Positions 15,876 through 24,868 of a DNA stretch of 64,000 nucleotides are shown here, in pieces. The notes under the pieces are model-generated. The model saw only the letters and a list, made by a program, of their open reading frames with translations. It did not search any database and was not told where the DNA came from. Within the stretch, counting starts at the first letter, position 1, and each line of letters starts with the position of its first letter. The translations under genes were made by a program, and so were the position numbers. This stretch comes from Thermasporomyces sp036564245 (GTDB lineage: Bacteria; Actinomycetota; Actinomycetes; Propionibacteriales; Actinopolymorphaceae), in assembly GCA_036564245.1 (NCBI GenBank), contig DATCKU010000025.1:62001-126000 (forward strand), given 5' to 3'.

Positions 15876-17891
15876 CTACGCGGTCGTGAAGAACTGCTCA
15901 GGTGCGGCGAACGCGACCGGCTCCTGGATCGTCCCGGGCAGCGTGCGTGGAACGTTGTGGAAGTTGTTCTTCACGATTCCGTAGTAGTGGGCGGGCAGTG
16001 ACGTGCCGATCGCATAGAACTGCTCACGGGCGATTGCGATCACCTGACGGAACAGCTCGTCACGTTCTTCGTCGTCCACCGTGGCCTTGACCCGGTCGAA
16101 GAGCTCGAGTTGGCGGCGAACCTCGGGCGGTGGCTCCATGCCGTTCTCTCCACCGGAGGAGTACCACTGGCCCCAGCCGACGCCGTACAGCGCGAAGATC
16201 CGGGTCGGCACGAAGGCGTCCGGCCACAGCGGGGCATCACGGTCACCGAACTCCCCGATATAAGCGGCGGCATCGTGCTGGTTGTTGAACACCCGCTCGA
16301 AGAAGAGGGTGCGATCCTCCGACTTCACCCGGGCGTCGATCCCGACCTCGCGCCAGTACTTTCGTACCAGCTCGGTCGCGGGTACCCAGGCCTCGTTGAG
16401 CGACGGGATACCGACGTCGATCTGGAAGGCGATCGGCTTGCCGTCGCGTCGCAACCTGATGCCGTTGCCGTCACGTCGATCGAACCCGGCATCGTCGAGC
16501 ATCTGGTTGGCGAGGTCGGGATCGTACTCGGTGTACTGCTTGGCCAGCTGCTCGTCGTAGTACGGTGACTCCGGACGCGGCCCGATCTGCCACGGCTCCC
16601 CCTGCCGTTGGAACACCGCGTCGATCAGCTCCTCGCGATTGATCGCGTGGGACAACGCGATGCGGAACTGCTTGTTCTGGAACACCTCACGCAGCGCCGG
16701 ATCCGGGTGGGTCAGGTTGAGGTAGAGCCCCATCTCGTTGAAGTCCGTCGTCCGTACGTCGAGGAACTGGTAGTCACCCCGCTCCCGGCTGCGAGCGAAG
16801 ATCGGCTTGTTTCGCGGGCTCATCACGTGGCGAGCATGCATGTCGACCTCGCCGCTCGTGATCTTCAGGACCATGACCTCCTGGTTGCTGACCACCTCGA
16901 AGACCACGCGATCAAGATAGGGAAGCTGACTGCCGTCAGGATCGACCTTCCAGTAGTACGGATTGCGAACCACGACAAAACGGCTGCCGGATCCTTCGCC
17001 GAGCGGGCGCTCGGTCATCCACGGCGTGAGCACCGGGACGCCGACCTGCTGCCACTTCTCGGCCTTGCTGTGGAACATCTCGACCCAGGTCGCGAACCCG
17101 TCGTCCTTGGCTCGAGCCTCCACCTCAGGCTCGTACTTCTTGTGGAACTGCTGAAGGTAATGCCGGGGGTACTTCAGCAGATCGCCACCCAGCACGAGGT
17201 AGTGGAGGAACAACCCGTTGGGTTCTGTAAAGACGAATCGCAGCGTCCGCTCGTCGGAGATTTCCAACGTTGCAGGGGTGTTCCCCGCCTTTCCACCGGC
17301 ACACAGCCAGTCTGGATGGACCGGCGAGATCTCGCGGTTGCTCAGGACGTCTTCGTACGCAAAGCGGATGTCCTCGGTCGTGAACGGCTCGCCGTCCGAC
17401 CATCGCACGCCTGCGCGGAGCCGTAGCGTGAAGACCGTGCCTTCGGCGTTCGCCTCGAAGGCCTCTGCCAGGTTCGGCAGGACCTTGCCGGTGAACCCCC
17501 GATCCCAGCTCAGCAGGGTCTCATGATCGATCGCTCCGCCGATCCAGGCGGTGTCGGTCAGCCCGACGAGCATGGTCCGCCATTCGCCACCATAGGTGCC
17601 GATGCGGTCGACCGGCTCGACCACCAGCGGATTCTCCGGAAGCCGTTGTTCGAGCGGAGGAAGCTCACCTGCGCGCACCTTGGCCGCCAGCATCGGCGCC
17701 TCTTTTCCTTTCGGCGCACCGGACGACCGCTCTTGTTCCTTCCCCGCAGGCTTTCTGGACAGCAGATTGCTGCTGCATGACGTCAATGCGCCCGGTGTCG
17801 CGCCGATCACCGCCAGCGTCGCTCCGAGCCGCAGGATGTCGCGCCGGCTCGACCGGGACCACGCACCTTCGAGATCGAACCCACGGTTCAT
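15876..17891 (-). CDS. Family 5 extracellular solute-binding lipoprotein (ABC transporter)
   Basis: 671 residues, long for the family. The leader carries a Tat motif (SRRDILRLG) and a lipobox (LTSC), so a surface lipoprotein is predicted. The SBP_bac_5 pattern is clear: WSDGEPFTTEDIRFAYEDV near residue 180 and later FRIALSHAINREELID. Family 5 proteins bind oligopeptides, nickel or, in several actinobacteria and thermophiles, plant oligosaccharides. The carbohydrate-rich setting favours oligosaccharide. No permease or ATPase adjoins it, so the channel must be encoded elsewhere or have been lost. Confidence 0.88.
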   Translation of the reverse strand: MNRGFDLEGAWSRSSRRDILRLGATLAVIGATPGALTSCSSNLLSRKPAGKEQERSSGAPKGKEAPMLAAKVRAGELPPLEQRLPENPLVVEPVDRIGTYGGEWRTMLVGLTDTAWIGGAIDHETLLSWDRGFTGKVLPNLAEAFEANAEGTVFTLRLRAGVRWSDGEPFTTEDIRFAYEDVLSNREISPVHPDWLCAGGKAGNTPATLEISDERTLRFVFTEPNGLFLHYLVLGGDLLKYPRHYLQQFHKKYEPEVEARAKDDGFATWVEMFHSKAEKWQQVGVPVLTPWMTERPLGEGSGSRFVVVRNPYYWKVDPDGSQLPYLDRVVFEVVSNQEVMVLKITSGEVDMHARHVMSPRNKPIFARSRERGDYQFLDVRTTDFNEMGLYLNLTHPDPALREVFQNKQFRIALSHAINREELIDAVFQRQGEPWQIGPRPESPYYDEQLAKQYTEYDPDLANQMLDDAGFDRRDGNGIRLRRDGKPIAFQIDVGIPSLNEAWVPATELVRKYWREVGIDARVKSEDRTLFFERVFNNQHDAAAYIGEFGDRDAPLWPDAFVPTRIFALYGVGWGQWYSSGGENGMEPPPEVRRQLELFDRVKATVDDEERDELFRQVIAIAREQFYAIGTSLPAHYYGIVKNNFHNVPRTLPGTIQEPVAFAAPEQFFTTA

Positions 17892-17987
17892 GGCGAGACG
17901 CTAGCATACAAGTGTGGCAGATCACCAGATGTCGGTGCCGCGCCGTTTCGCCGTGCCTGGCATCAGGCACTGCTAGCTTGGCTGTCC

Positions 17988-19019
17988 ATGACCGACGTGC
18001 CGCGGCGCGCCACATACTCTCCGGATCTCCTCGAGCTCGTCCGCCGCGCGTACGGCTTTGCCGACCTGGACGATCCTGTAGATCTTGGCGGCGGCTACAG
18101 CCTCAACCTGCGGGTACGTGCCGATGATCGCCTTCTCGTCGTACGTGTCCACCGACCCTGGGTCCAGGCCGGACGGTTGAACGCGCTGCATTTCGTACGC
18201 GACTTCCTGTCACACCGCGGCTTCCCGTTCGCGCCGCTCCTGCCGACCCGAGACAGTTGCCGCTGGACCCGCTACGGCGACCGACTCGTCGAGGTCGAGG
18301 AGTTCGTCTGGTCGCAGGCCGAGATGGACACGTGGCACCGGCTGCGCCTCGGCATGCCGACGCTCGCCAGCCTCCACGATCATCTGCGGACCATGCCCGT
18401 GCCACCTCCAGCGAGGACGGCACTTGTCGCCAACCACGTCGAGGCGTCACGGGTGGTGGAGGCCACCGCGACAGGAGTGCGGGCGATCCGCTCCTGGGAT
18501 CCCACAACCCGCGAGTCGTACTTCGCCGACGTGGCAGCGTGCCTGGCGTCGGCCCTTTCCGCGGTCGAGCAGCAGTTCCCGGCACGTCCGCGACAACTCG
18601 TGCACGGAGACTTCTGGGGGAACAACGTCCACTTCACCGGCGACAGGGTGGTCCTGATCACCGATCTCGACTTCATGGGGGAACGGCCCAGGATCGACGA
18701 TCTTGCCGTGACGCTCTTCTACGCCAACGAACACTTCGGACGTGAGCGGTGGCGGGAGTGGCTCCCCCGTCTCGCCGAGCTGGTGGATCTCTACGACAGC
18801 GCATCGACGGCGCCGCTCAGCTCGACCGAGCGGGCCGCGTTGCCGTACGCGATCCTACGGGCGCCGCTCTGCTTCATCGAGCACATGGCCTTTCTCGGTC
18901 CGGCGGCGAGAACTGAGCTTGTGGAGCTTCGCGGGCCGGAGTGTGAATGGGCATTGCCCGTCCTCACGTCACCCGATTGGCAAGAAGCCTTCGCTCGGCC
19001 CACACGACAATCCACCTGA
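17988..19019 (+). CDS. Aminoglycoside phosphotransferase-family kinase
   Basis: 343 residues from the ATG at 17988; no strong ribosome site precedes it. Protein-kinase-like fold of the APH/choline kinase group: nucleotide-binding beta sheet with GGGYSLNLRV near residue 32, the Brenner motif LVHGDFWGNNVHF near residue 204, and the metal-binding Asp in ITDLDFMGERPRIDD. Such enzymes phosphorylate aminoglycosides, choline, homoserine, methylthioribose or sugars. Divergent from the family 5 binding protein with only 96 bases between them. The substrate cannot be predicted. Confidence 0.83.
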   Translation: MTDVPRRATYSPDLLELVRRAYGFADLDDPVDLGGGYSLNLRVRADDRLLVVRVHRPWVQAGRLNALHFVRDFLSHRGFPFAPLLPTRDSCRWTRYGDRLVEVEEFVWSQAEMDTWHRLRLGMPTLASLHDHLRTMPVPPPARTALVANHVEASRVVEATATGVRAIRSWDPTTRESYFADVAACLASALSAVEQQFPARPRQLVHGDFWGNNVHFTGDRVVLITDLDFMGERPRIDDLAVTLFYANEHFGRERWREWLPRLAELVDLYDSASTAPLSSTERAALPYAILRAPLCFIEHMAFLGPAARTELVELRGPECEWALPVLTSPDWQEAFARPTRQST

Positions 19020-19020
19020 C

Positions 19021-19041
19021 GGCGCCCGGCGCCCGGCGCCC
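19021..19041. repeat. Three tandem copies of GCGCCCG
   Basis: Immediately after the kinase stop codon (19017-19019) the 7-base unit GCGCCCG is repeated three times without error. Overlapping GGCGCC palindromes result. It may be slippage-prone or contribute to transcript ends. Confidence 0.6.
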
Positions 19042-19257
19042 GACTGACACTAGACGCTCGATGGCGACTACCAGCGCTACCTCGACGATCTCGCCTCGAT
19101 CGTTCAGTCCCTCAGTGCAGCGAGCCTTGAACGGCGTTCTCCCGCTGGAACGCATCGTGAAGGTCGTATGGCCACCTGAGACCGGTGGTCCGGTCGACGA
19201 CCACTGCCTTATCTACCGCAGGCCCTGACCAAAACTTTGGCCGAAGGGGTGCACTCG
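19042..19257. other. Intergenic region with vestigial-looking coding sequence
   Basis: No start or leader supports a gene here. Two plus-strand frames have protein-like composition in successive pieces: LDGDYQRYLDDLASIVQSL early, and ERIVKVVWPPETGGPVDD in another frame later. This could be a frameshifted remnant of a lost gene. No family is recognised. Confidence 0.25.
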
Positions 19258-20799
19258 TCAGTTCGCCATACGCCGAGGAACCAGTGCACTCTTGCAGTTG
19301 CCAGTTTGCGGTTGGGATGGGCCGACCACGAGCGTGTGGCCAAGATCGTTGGCCCCCATCGCAGCGTCCCAGACTCCTGCGTTCGCGAGCTGGATGGCAT
19401 ACGCGGCGTGGTAGCTCGTGTCCGGCGCATAAGGCAACGGCACGTGAGACCGCAAGCGTGGTTCGGGAGCGGCGAGGTCCAGCAGCAGGCGGTACTCACC
19501 CGGCGGCAGTGCCGCGCACACCTTGGCTGACACGTCGACCGTCTCCCCGGCCTCCCAGCGTCGTGGATCCTCGCGCAGCGGTACGACATACGTCTTCGCG
19601 TCACCCTGGAGCACCAGCGAGACGTCGCGCCGATTGTAGGGCGCCGCCCAGCCATCGTTGCGCAAACGCAGCGAGACCGTGAACGCCTTCCCCGGTCGTA
19701 CGCCGGCCGTGAACTCTCCCTCGACGAGACGCAGCCGGTAGCCCAGCCGACGCTTCGCCTCCTCGATGTTCTCACCCCAGCTCCCCAGCACCGAACGGTT
19801 GTAGTCGATGTTGAGGTAGCTGTAGTGGTAACGCGCCATCTCCGCTTCGGCGGTCGGCCATTCCGATCGCGGCGGATTGACGTTGCAGGTCTCCCCACCC
19901 ATCGGGACGAAACGCGTCTCCTGGCCGAGGTACTCCTGGTCGAGCGTGATCGGGTCGGACAGGAACGTGCCGAAGTCGTCAGGACTTGCGAGGAAACAGT
20001 CGTTGTGGTGCCCGATCCGGGCCGCCGGCGAGTGCCCGTACGCCTCGTCCTCGGTCAATGCACCGTCAAGCCCACTCGGCCGACCCAGCGCCTTCTGCTT
20101 CATCAGCATGGTACGCACCTGGATGGTGCGGTCCTTGGGCAGCGCCTTCAACAACGCCATGAAGACGTCCCGGCGGTTGGCCCAGTCCTCGTCGGTCACG
20201 GTGCCTGGGTCAGAGGGGTCGGCGACAAAGTAGTCCGTGTAGTACCCCTCACCCCAGAGGCCGATGAACCCGCTCTGGACGGTCGCGATCACATCCGCGT
20301 TCTCCCGAAGCACGGGTGTCAGCTGGGCGATGTGCGCGAGGACGCGCTCCTTCGGCGCGTCGCCATACGGCGGCTGGTACGGCCACGAGTCTCGAGGCTG
20401 TGCGTAGGCGAACCGGACGATCACCTTCACGCCAGCCTGCCGAGCCGTCGCGAAGTCCGCGCGCAACAGGTCGAGATAGGCCCGGTCGATCCGGTCGGTG
20501 GTGACGAACTTCTCCAGGTAGAAGACCCGCAGGATCTGCGTGATCTTCTCCTCCTTGCGCCAGGTCGCGAGCCGCTCGCCGTCGAGCGGGGTGTAGCCCG
20601 AGCCGTCGGCACGGTAGTGGGTCTCGGTGTGGTGGTAAAAGCCCCGCTCCGGGTTGGCGATGATGGCATCGCTTGGCTCGTACGTACGGACAACGTGGTT
20701 GTCGCTGTCGGCCTGCGAAGCGGCAACCGGTGATGCGCCCACGCATCCGATCAACACCGCGCCGCAGAGCGGGGCGGCGACTGCAAGCAGCCTCCTCAT
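19258..20799 (-). CDS. DUF4874/DUF4832 secreted protein, probable glycan-associated TIM barrel
   Basis: 513 residues from the ATG at 20799, with AAAGGAG six bases upstream. Signal peptide with a possible lipobox (LIGC). The N-terminal half is DUF4874-like: IIANPERGFYHHTETHY opens the domain and VKVIVRFAYAQPRDSWPY follows, in a TIM-barrel-like pattern. The C-terminal half is DUF4832-like, with YHYSYLNIDYNRSVLGSW and a final beta-sandwich (KAFTVSLRLRNDGWAAPYN). These domains usually occur together in secreted proteins of polysaccharide-degrading bacteria, with no established reaction known to me. It is divergent from the GH67 gene, so a linked role on glucuronate-bearing glycans is plausible. 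Confidence 0.83.
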   Translation of the reverse strand: MRRLLAVAAPLCGAVLIGCVGASPVAASQADSDNHVVRTYEPSDAIIANPERGFYHHTETHYRADGSGYTPLDGERLATWRKEEKITQILRVFYLEKFVTTDRIDRAYLDLLRADFATARQAGVKVIVRFAYAQPRDSWPYQPPYGDAPKERVLAHIAQLTPVLRENADVIATVQSGFIGLWGEGYYTDYFVADPSDPGTVTDEDWANRRDVFMALLKALPKDRTIQVRTMLMKQKALGRPSGLDGALTEDEAYGHSPAARIGHHNDCFLASPDDFGTFLSDPITLDQEYLGQETRFVPMGGETCNVNPPRSEWPTAEAEMARYHYSYLNIDYNRSVLGSWGENIEEAKRRLGYRLRLVEGEFTAGVRPGKAFTVSLRLRNDGWAAPYNRRDVSLVLQGDAKTYVVPLREDPRRWEAGETVDVSAKVCAALPPGEYRLLLDLAAPEPRLRSHVPLPYAPDTSYHAAYAIQLANAGVWDAAMGANDLGHTLVVGPSQPQTGNCKSALVPRRMAN

Positions 20800-20949
20800 G
20801 ACGGGCTCCTTTCGCGGGCCCATCATCCTCCCGACCGGCCTCGTGCTGCGCATCGGTGGCTGGTTCTGGCCATCAACACATTACGCACGTTCGTTCTGGT
20901 CAGACCGAGGACGGCCAGCACGATCCGATCCAGCGCCCGTCGTCGGCGC

Positions 20950-20978
20950 TTGACCACCCCAGTCGCACTTCCTACTCT
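20950..20978 (+). promoter_or_regulatory. Candidate promoter of the GH67 gene
   Basis: TTGACC (20950-20955) and TACTCT (20973-20978) are separated by 17 bases. The predicted start near 20985 falls at the beginning of the palindrome at 20985-21000, and the GH67 ATG is at 21073. Confidence 0.45.
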
Positions 20979-20984
20979 CACCGT

Positions 20985-21000
20985 GAGAAATCGGTTTCTC
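20985..21000. promoter_or_regulatory. LacI-type operator palindrome upstream of GH67
   Basis: GAGAAATCGGTTTCTC is a 16-base palindrome with a central CG and a single mismatched pair, the form expected for LacI-family operators. It starts about seven bases after the -10 element, so binding would block transcription. No pure LacI regulator is encoded in this window. The hybrid at 12274-13416 has a GntR-type DNA-binding domain and should recognise a different sequence. Confidence 0.55.
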
Positions 21001-21072
21001 GCAGTGTTTTGGCAAAGCGTCCTCCCCTGACGCCCACCGCATACCTCAGCCATGCGGACGGAGGTTTCCCAG

Positions 21073-24000
21073 ATGCACCACCGCCTCTCCCGTCGCCATC
21101 TGCTGGGCACTGCTGGCTCCTTGGCAGCGGGCAGCTTCCTGCTCGGCACCACGCAGCCCGCCACGGCATGGGCGGGACCAGCGGGCGAGCTTGCCGGACA
21201 GCCCACCAGCCTGCCCGATGAGGACGGTCACGAGCTGTGGCTGCGCTACCGCCTGGTGAGCGACCTGAAGCTGCTGTCGGCGTACCGGCGTGCGCTCGCG
21301 TACGTCGTCGCGCCGGAGCGGGGAGACGTGGTGCAGTCCGCCGTCGACGAGCTGTGCCGCGGACTTTCCGGGCTCACCGGACGCACGGTCCGGCGTCGGC
21401 AGAACGTGACGGCGGATGGCGCGGTGGTCATCGGGACCCCGGACACCTCGCGACTCATCGCCGATGCCGTCGACCGGTCACAGCTGCAACGGCTGGGGCC
21501 AGACGGCTACATCCTGACGCGTCGCCGGATCAGGTCGTACGACACCATCGTCGCCGCCAGCATCGGCGAGCGAGGCGTCCTCTATGCGGCGTTCCATCTG
21601 CTGCGGCTCGTGCAGACTCACGAGCGCCTCGACAAGCTCGACGTCACCGAGCGGCCGGTCAACCAGCTGCGGCTGGCAAACCATTGGGACAACCTCGACC
21701 GAACCGTCGAACGCGGCTATGCCGGCGCGTCCATCTTCCACTGGGACTCCTTGCCGGAGGTGCTTCCGCACTACATCGACTACGCGCGCGCACTCGCGTC
21801 GGTCGGCATGAACGGCACGGTGGTCAACAACGTCAACGCCAACTCCGCGTTCCTCTCCACCGACATGCTCCAACGCCTCACGGGTCTTGCGGCTGCGCTG
21901 CGCGCCTGGGGCATCACCCTCTACCTGTCGGCCAACTTCGCGTGCCCCATCACGTTGGGCGGCCTGCCGACGGCCGACCCGTTCGAGCCGGCCGTGCAGG
22001 CGTGGTGGCGGGACAAGGCACAGGAGATCTACGAGCTGGTCCCTGACTTCGGCGGCTTCCTCGTGAAGGCGGATTCGGAGGGCCAGCCGGGTCCGCTCAG
22101 CTACGGCCGTACGCACGCCGACGGTGCGAACCTGCTCGCCCGGGCGCTGAAACCACACGGCGGGATCGTCATGTGGCGGGCGTTCGTCCACGACTTCGAT
22201 GCGAAGACCTGGGACCGCAAGTCCTACGAGACGTTCACGCCACTCGACGGCGAGTTCGACGACAACGTCGTCGTGCAGATCAAGAACGGTCCTATCGACT
22301 TCCAGGTGCGCGAGCCGGTCCATCCGCTCTTCGGCGCATTGCCGAACACCAACTCGATGCTGGAGTTGCAGATCACGCAGGAGTACACCGGCCAGTCCAC
22401 GCATCTGTGCTACCTCGTCCCGATGTGGAAGCAGGTGTACGACTTCGACACCCACGCCAAGGGACCGGGTACGACCGTCGCGAGGATCGTGGACGGATCC
22501 GCCTACGGTTACCATCACAGCGGTGTCGCAGGTGTCATGAACTTCGGTTCCGACGTCAACTGGACCCGGCACCATCTCGCCGCTGCGAACACCCACGGCT
22601 TCGGCAGGCTCGCCTGGAACCCCGGGCTCGAGCCCGCAAAGGTGGCCGAGGAGTGGGTACGCATGACCTTCGGCTCGCATCCGCAGGTCGTCGCGCTCCT
22701 CACCACGATGTTGCTGGAGTCGTGGGAGATCTACGAGTCCTACACCTCACCGCTGGGCGTCGGGTTCATGATCGCAGGCGACCACTTCACCCCAGCGCCG
22801 TACAGCAACCTGGGCTGGAACCAGGCCGACGACGAAGGCACCGGCTTCGACCGCACCATCGCAACCGGCAATGGCTACACAGGCCTCTACCATCCGCCGG
22901 TGACCAGGCTGTACGAGTCACTCGCCACATGCCCCGACGAGCTCCTGCTCTTCATGCACCATGTGCCCTACTCCCACCGCCTGCGCTCCGGGGCGACCGT
23001 CATCCAGCACATCTACGACAGCCACTTCGACGGTTTGCGCGACGCGCATCGACTCCGCCAGATGTGGCGGTCGTTGCGCCACCGGATCGACCAACGCCGG
23101 TACGCCGAGACGTTGGAACGCTTCGACCGGCAGGTCGAGCACGCCACGCTCTGGCGGGACTCGATCGTGGCCTTCTACTTCGATCGCGGCAGGATCCTCG
23201 ACGAGAGGCGCGAATGGGTGCAGGTCCGCCGGACCGACAACACCGTGCTCCTCGGTGGCTGGGACAACACGCTGTCGCTTTCGGTCGGCAACGCATCGGC
23301 GACCGAGCGACCGGTCACGGTAGGTATCACGACGAAGGACGGGTGGAGCACCGGTACCGACAGCGTCACCCTCGCCTCGCGTGCGTTCGCCGATCTCTCC
23401 ATCCCGGTCAGGCCACCGGTCACACCGGAGACGACCACGCTGCACGTCGAAGCGGATGCCGGCGGCCTCGAGCTCCTCGGGCCGCTCGTCGACGTCATCA
23501 CCGCCCCGGCCGGACCCCACTGCATCCTCGCCTTGGACGCCGGGTCCGCCACCAGCCCGCTCATGCCGACCTACCGCAGGCTCTCCCCCTCCGACGCCTG
23601 GGATGCCGGCCGCGGGTACGGATGGGTTGGTGGTGCGCCGCAGTCACGCGACCGTGGTCAACCCGACCCACTCCGCCGCGACTTCGTGAACGACACCACA
23701 GCGCGCACGCTGCGAATCGCGATCCCTGCCGGAACGGTCGACGTCTTCATGCTGATCGGCGATGCCGGTGCGGATCTGTGGCCGACCTTTGTCCGGGCGG
23801 ACGGCGAGCTCCTTGCCCAGAGCGAGTTCATGACTGGTGGTTCGTACACCTGGATTCATTTCACGCTCGATGGCGGCGCGTCCGGACGCACCGTGGACCT
23901 CGAGCTGTCCAGCGTTCCCGGCCAGCACTGGCACCTCAACGCACTCGCCCTGCGGGATCCGAACGCCGAGCCACCCTCGATCGTCGTCACCGAGATCCAG

Positions 24001-24744
24001 GTGCCAGAGCCGCTGTTCGGCGGAGGCGGCAACACGGTGACGATCGGCGTGGCGAGTCTCTCCGCATCGGAGGACATCGCGGTGACCGCCACGGCCACCG
24101 TGCCGGACGGGTGGTCCAGCCAGCCTGCCAACGCCACGGTTCCGGCAGGCGCACGCGACCAGCTCGAGCTCACCGTCGTGCCGAACGACATCCCGGCGAT
24201 CACCACCATGCAGGTCGAGGTGTCGGCCTCGGGCCATCAGGTCGGCGGTGGTCGGCAGGTCCTCAACGTCCTCTCCGTGCCTCACGCCGATACCGTCGTG
24301 CTCGCCCTCGACGCCGGACAGGACTCGAGCCCCTTGCTCGACGGCTACGAGCGGCTGTCACCTGCCGACGCCTGGACAGCGGAGCGCGGGTACGGATGGG
24401 TCGGTGCGCCACCCCAGTCACGCGACAGAGCAGTTCTCGACTCGCTTCGCCGGGACTTCGTGAACGACACCGAAGCCCGCGTGCTTCGGCTCGCGATACC
24501 GGCCGGTCCGCACGACGTCTCCATCCTGGTGGGCGACGCCACCCAACCGTCGCAACCGACATATGTCCACTCCGAGGGTGTCTTGCTCGCCGAGAGCAGC
24601 CCACTCGGCCATGGCGAGTTCGCCTGGATCCATTTCACGCTTGACGGTGGACCATCGGGTCGCGAGATCGACCTCGAGCTCTCCAGCACCCCTGACGAGC
24701 ACTGGCACGTCAATGCACTGATCGTCAGCGCCTCGGTCACGTAA
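21073..24744 (+). CDS. Multidomain secreted GH67 alpha-glucuronidase
   Basis: 1223 residues from the ATG at 21073, seven bases after GGAGGT. Tat leader (LSRRHLLGTAGS) ending near AWAGP. The GH67 N-terminal domain covers about 55-190 (GAVVIGTPDTSRL), then the catalytic barrel to about 720. Glu336 (ADSEGQPG), Asp409 (IDFQVREP) and Glu437 (ITQEY) have the same spacing, 73 and 28 residues, as the catalytic residues I recall for Cellvibrio GlcA67A (Glu292, Asp365, Glu393). The last 420 residues or so hold two copies of a galactose-binding-like domain, around 817-970 and 1073-1223, both with GYGWVG, PQSRDR and RDFVNDT. A NEW3-like beta-sandwich separates them. GH67 enzymes remove methyl-glucuronic acid from xylo-oligosaccharides and are usually about 700 residues and intracellular, so this secreted, extended form is unusual. 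Confidence 0.9.
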   Translation: MHHRLSRRHLLGTAGSLAAGSFLLGTTQPATAWAGPAGELAGQPTSLPDEDGHELWLRYRLVSDLKLLSAYRRALAYVVAPERGDVVQSAVDELCRGLSGLTGRTVRRRQNVTADGAVVIGTPDTSRLIADAVDRSQLQRLGPDGYILTRRRIRSYDTIVAASIGERGVLYAAFHLLRLVQTHERLDKLDVTERPVNQLRLANHWDNLDRTVERGYAGASIFHWDSLPEVLPHYIDYARALASVGMNGTVVNNVNANSAFLSTDMLQRLTGLAAALRAWGITLYLSANFACPITLGGLPTADPFEPAVQAWWRDKAQEIYELVPDFGGFLVKADSEGQPGPLSYGRTHADGANLLARALKPHGGIVMWRAFVHDFDAKTWDRKSYETFTPLDGEFDDNVVVQIKNGPIDFQVREPVHPLFGALPNTNSMLELQITQEYTGQSTHLCYLVPMWKQVYDFDTHAKGPGTTVARIVDGSAYGYHHSGVAGVMNFGSDVNWTRHHLAAANTHGFGRLAWNPGLEPAKVAEEWVRMTFGSHPQVVALLTTMLLESWEIYESYTSPLGVGFMIAGDHFTPAPYSNLGWNQADDEGTGFDRTIATGNGYTGLYHPPVTRLYESLATCPDELLLFMHHVPYSHRLRSGATVIQHIYDSHFDGLRDAHRLRQMWRSLRHRIDQRRYAETLERFDRQVEHATLWRDSIVAFYFDRGRILDERREWVQVRRTDNTVLLGGWDNTLSLSVGNASATERPVTVGITTKDGWSTGTDSVTLASRAFADLSIPVRPPVTPETTTLHVEADAGGLELLGPLVDVITAPAGPHCILALDAGSATSPLMPTYRRLSPSDAWDAGRGYGWVGGAPQSRDRGQPDPLRRDFVNDTTARTLRIAIPAGTVDVFMLIGDAGADLWPTFVRADGELLAQSEFMTGGSYTWIHFTLDGGASGRTVDLELSSVPGQHWHLNALALRDPNAEPPSIVVTEIQVPEPLFGGGGNTVTIGVASLSASEDIAVTATATVPDGWSSQPANATVPAGARDQLELTVVPNDIPAITTMQVEVSASGHQVGGGRQVLNVLSVPHADTVVLALDAGQDSSPLLDGYERLSPADAWTAERGYGWVGAPPQSRDRAVLDSLRRDFVNDTEARVLRLAIPAGPHDVSILVGDATQPSQPTYVHSEGVLLAESSPLGHGEFAWIHFTLDGGPSGREIDLELSSTPDEHWHVNALIVSASVT

Positions 24745-24802
24745 GCGCCTTCCCGTCGTACGCCGACAACCAGCGGATACGACGCCTGGTGTAGTCGGAA
24801 AG

Positions 24803-24816
24803 CCGCTCCGGAGCGG
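24803..24816. promoter_or_regulatory. Perfect 14-base palindrome upstream of the ABC-2 operon
   Basis: CCGCTCCGGAGCGG is perfectly self-complementary and lies 53 bases before the ATG at 24869, in the 124-base gap after the GH67 gene. It could be an operator for a dimeric repressor or a short hairpin ending the GH67 transcript. There is no T-run, which favours an operator. Confidence 0.35.
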
Positions 24817-24868
24817 ATTCGCGGTCTCGTGGTTTCGACCAGGCTGGTGCCTGCGAAAGGAGATCGCG

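Noticed and set aside
19042..19230. Possible small gene after the APH-like kinase
   Set aside because: Protein-like fragments lie in two frames with no start or ribosome site. Kept only as a possible remnant.
22173..24644. Plus-strand open frame of about 820 codons overlapping the GH67 gene
   Set aside because: It is a +1 shadow of the GH67 frame with a very high Arg content and no start signal or domain.
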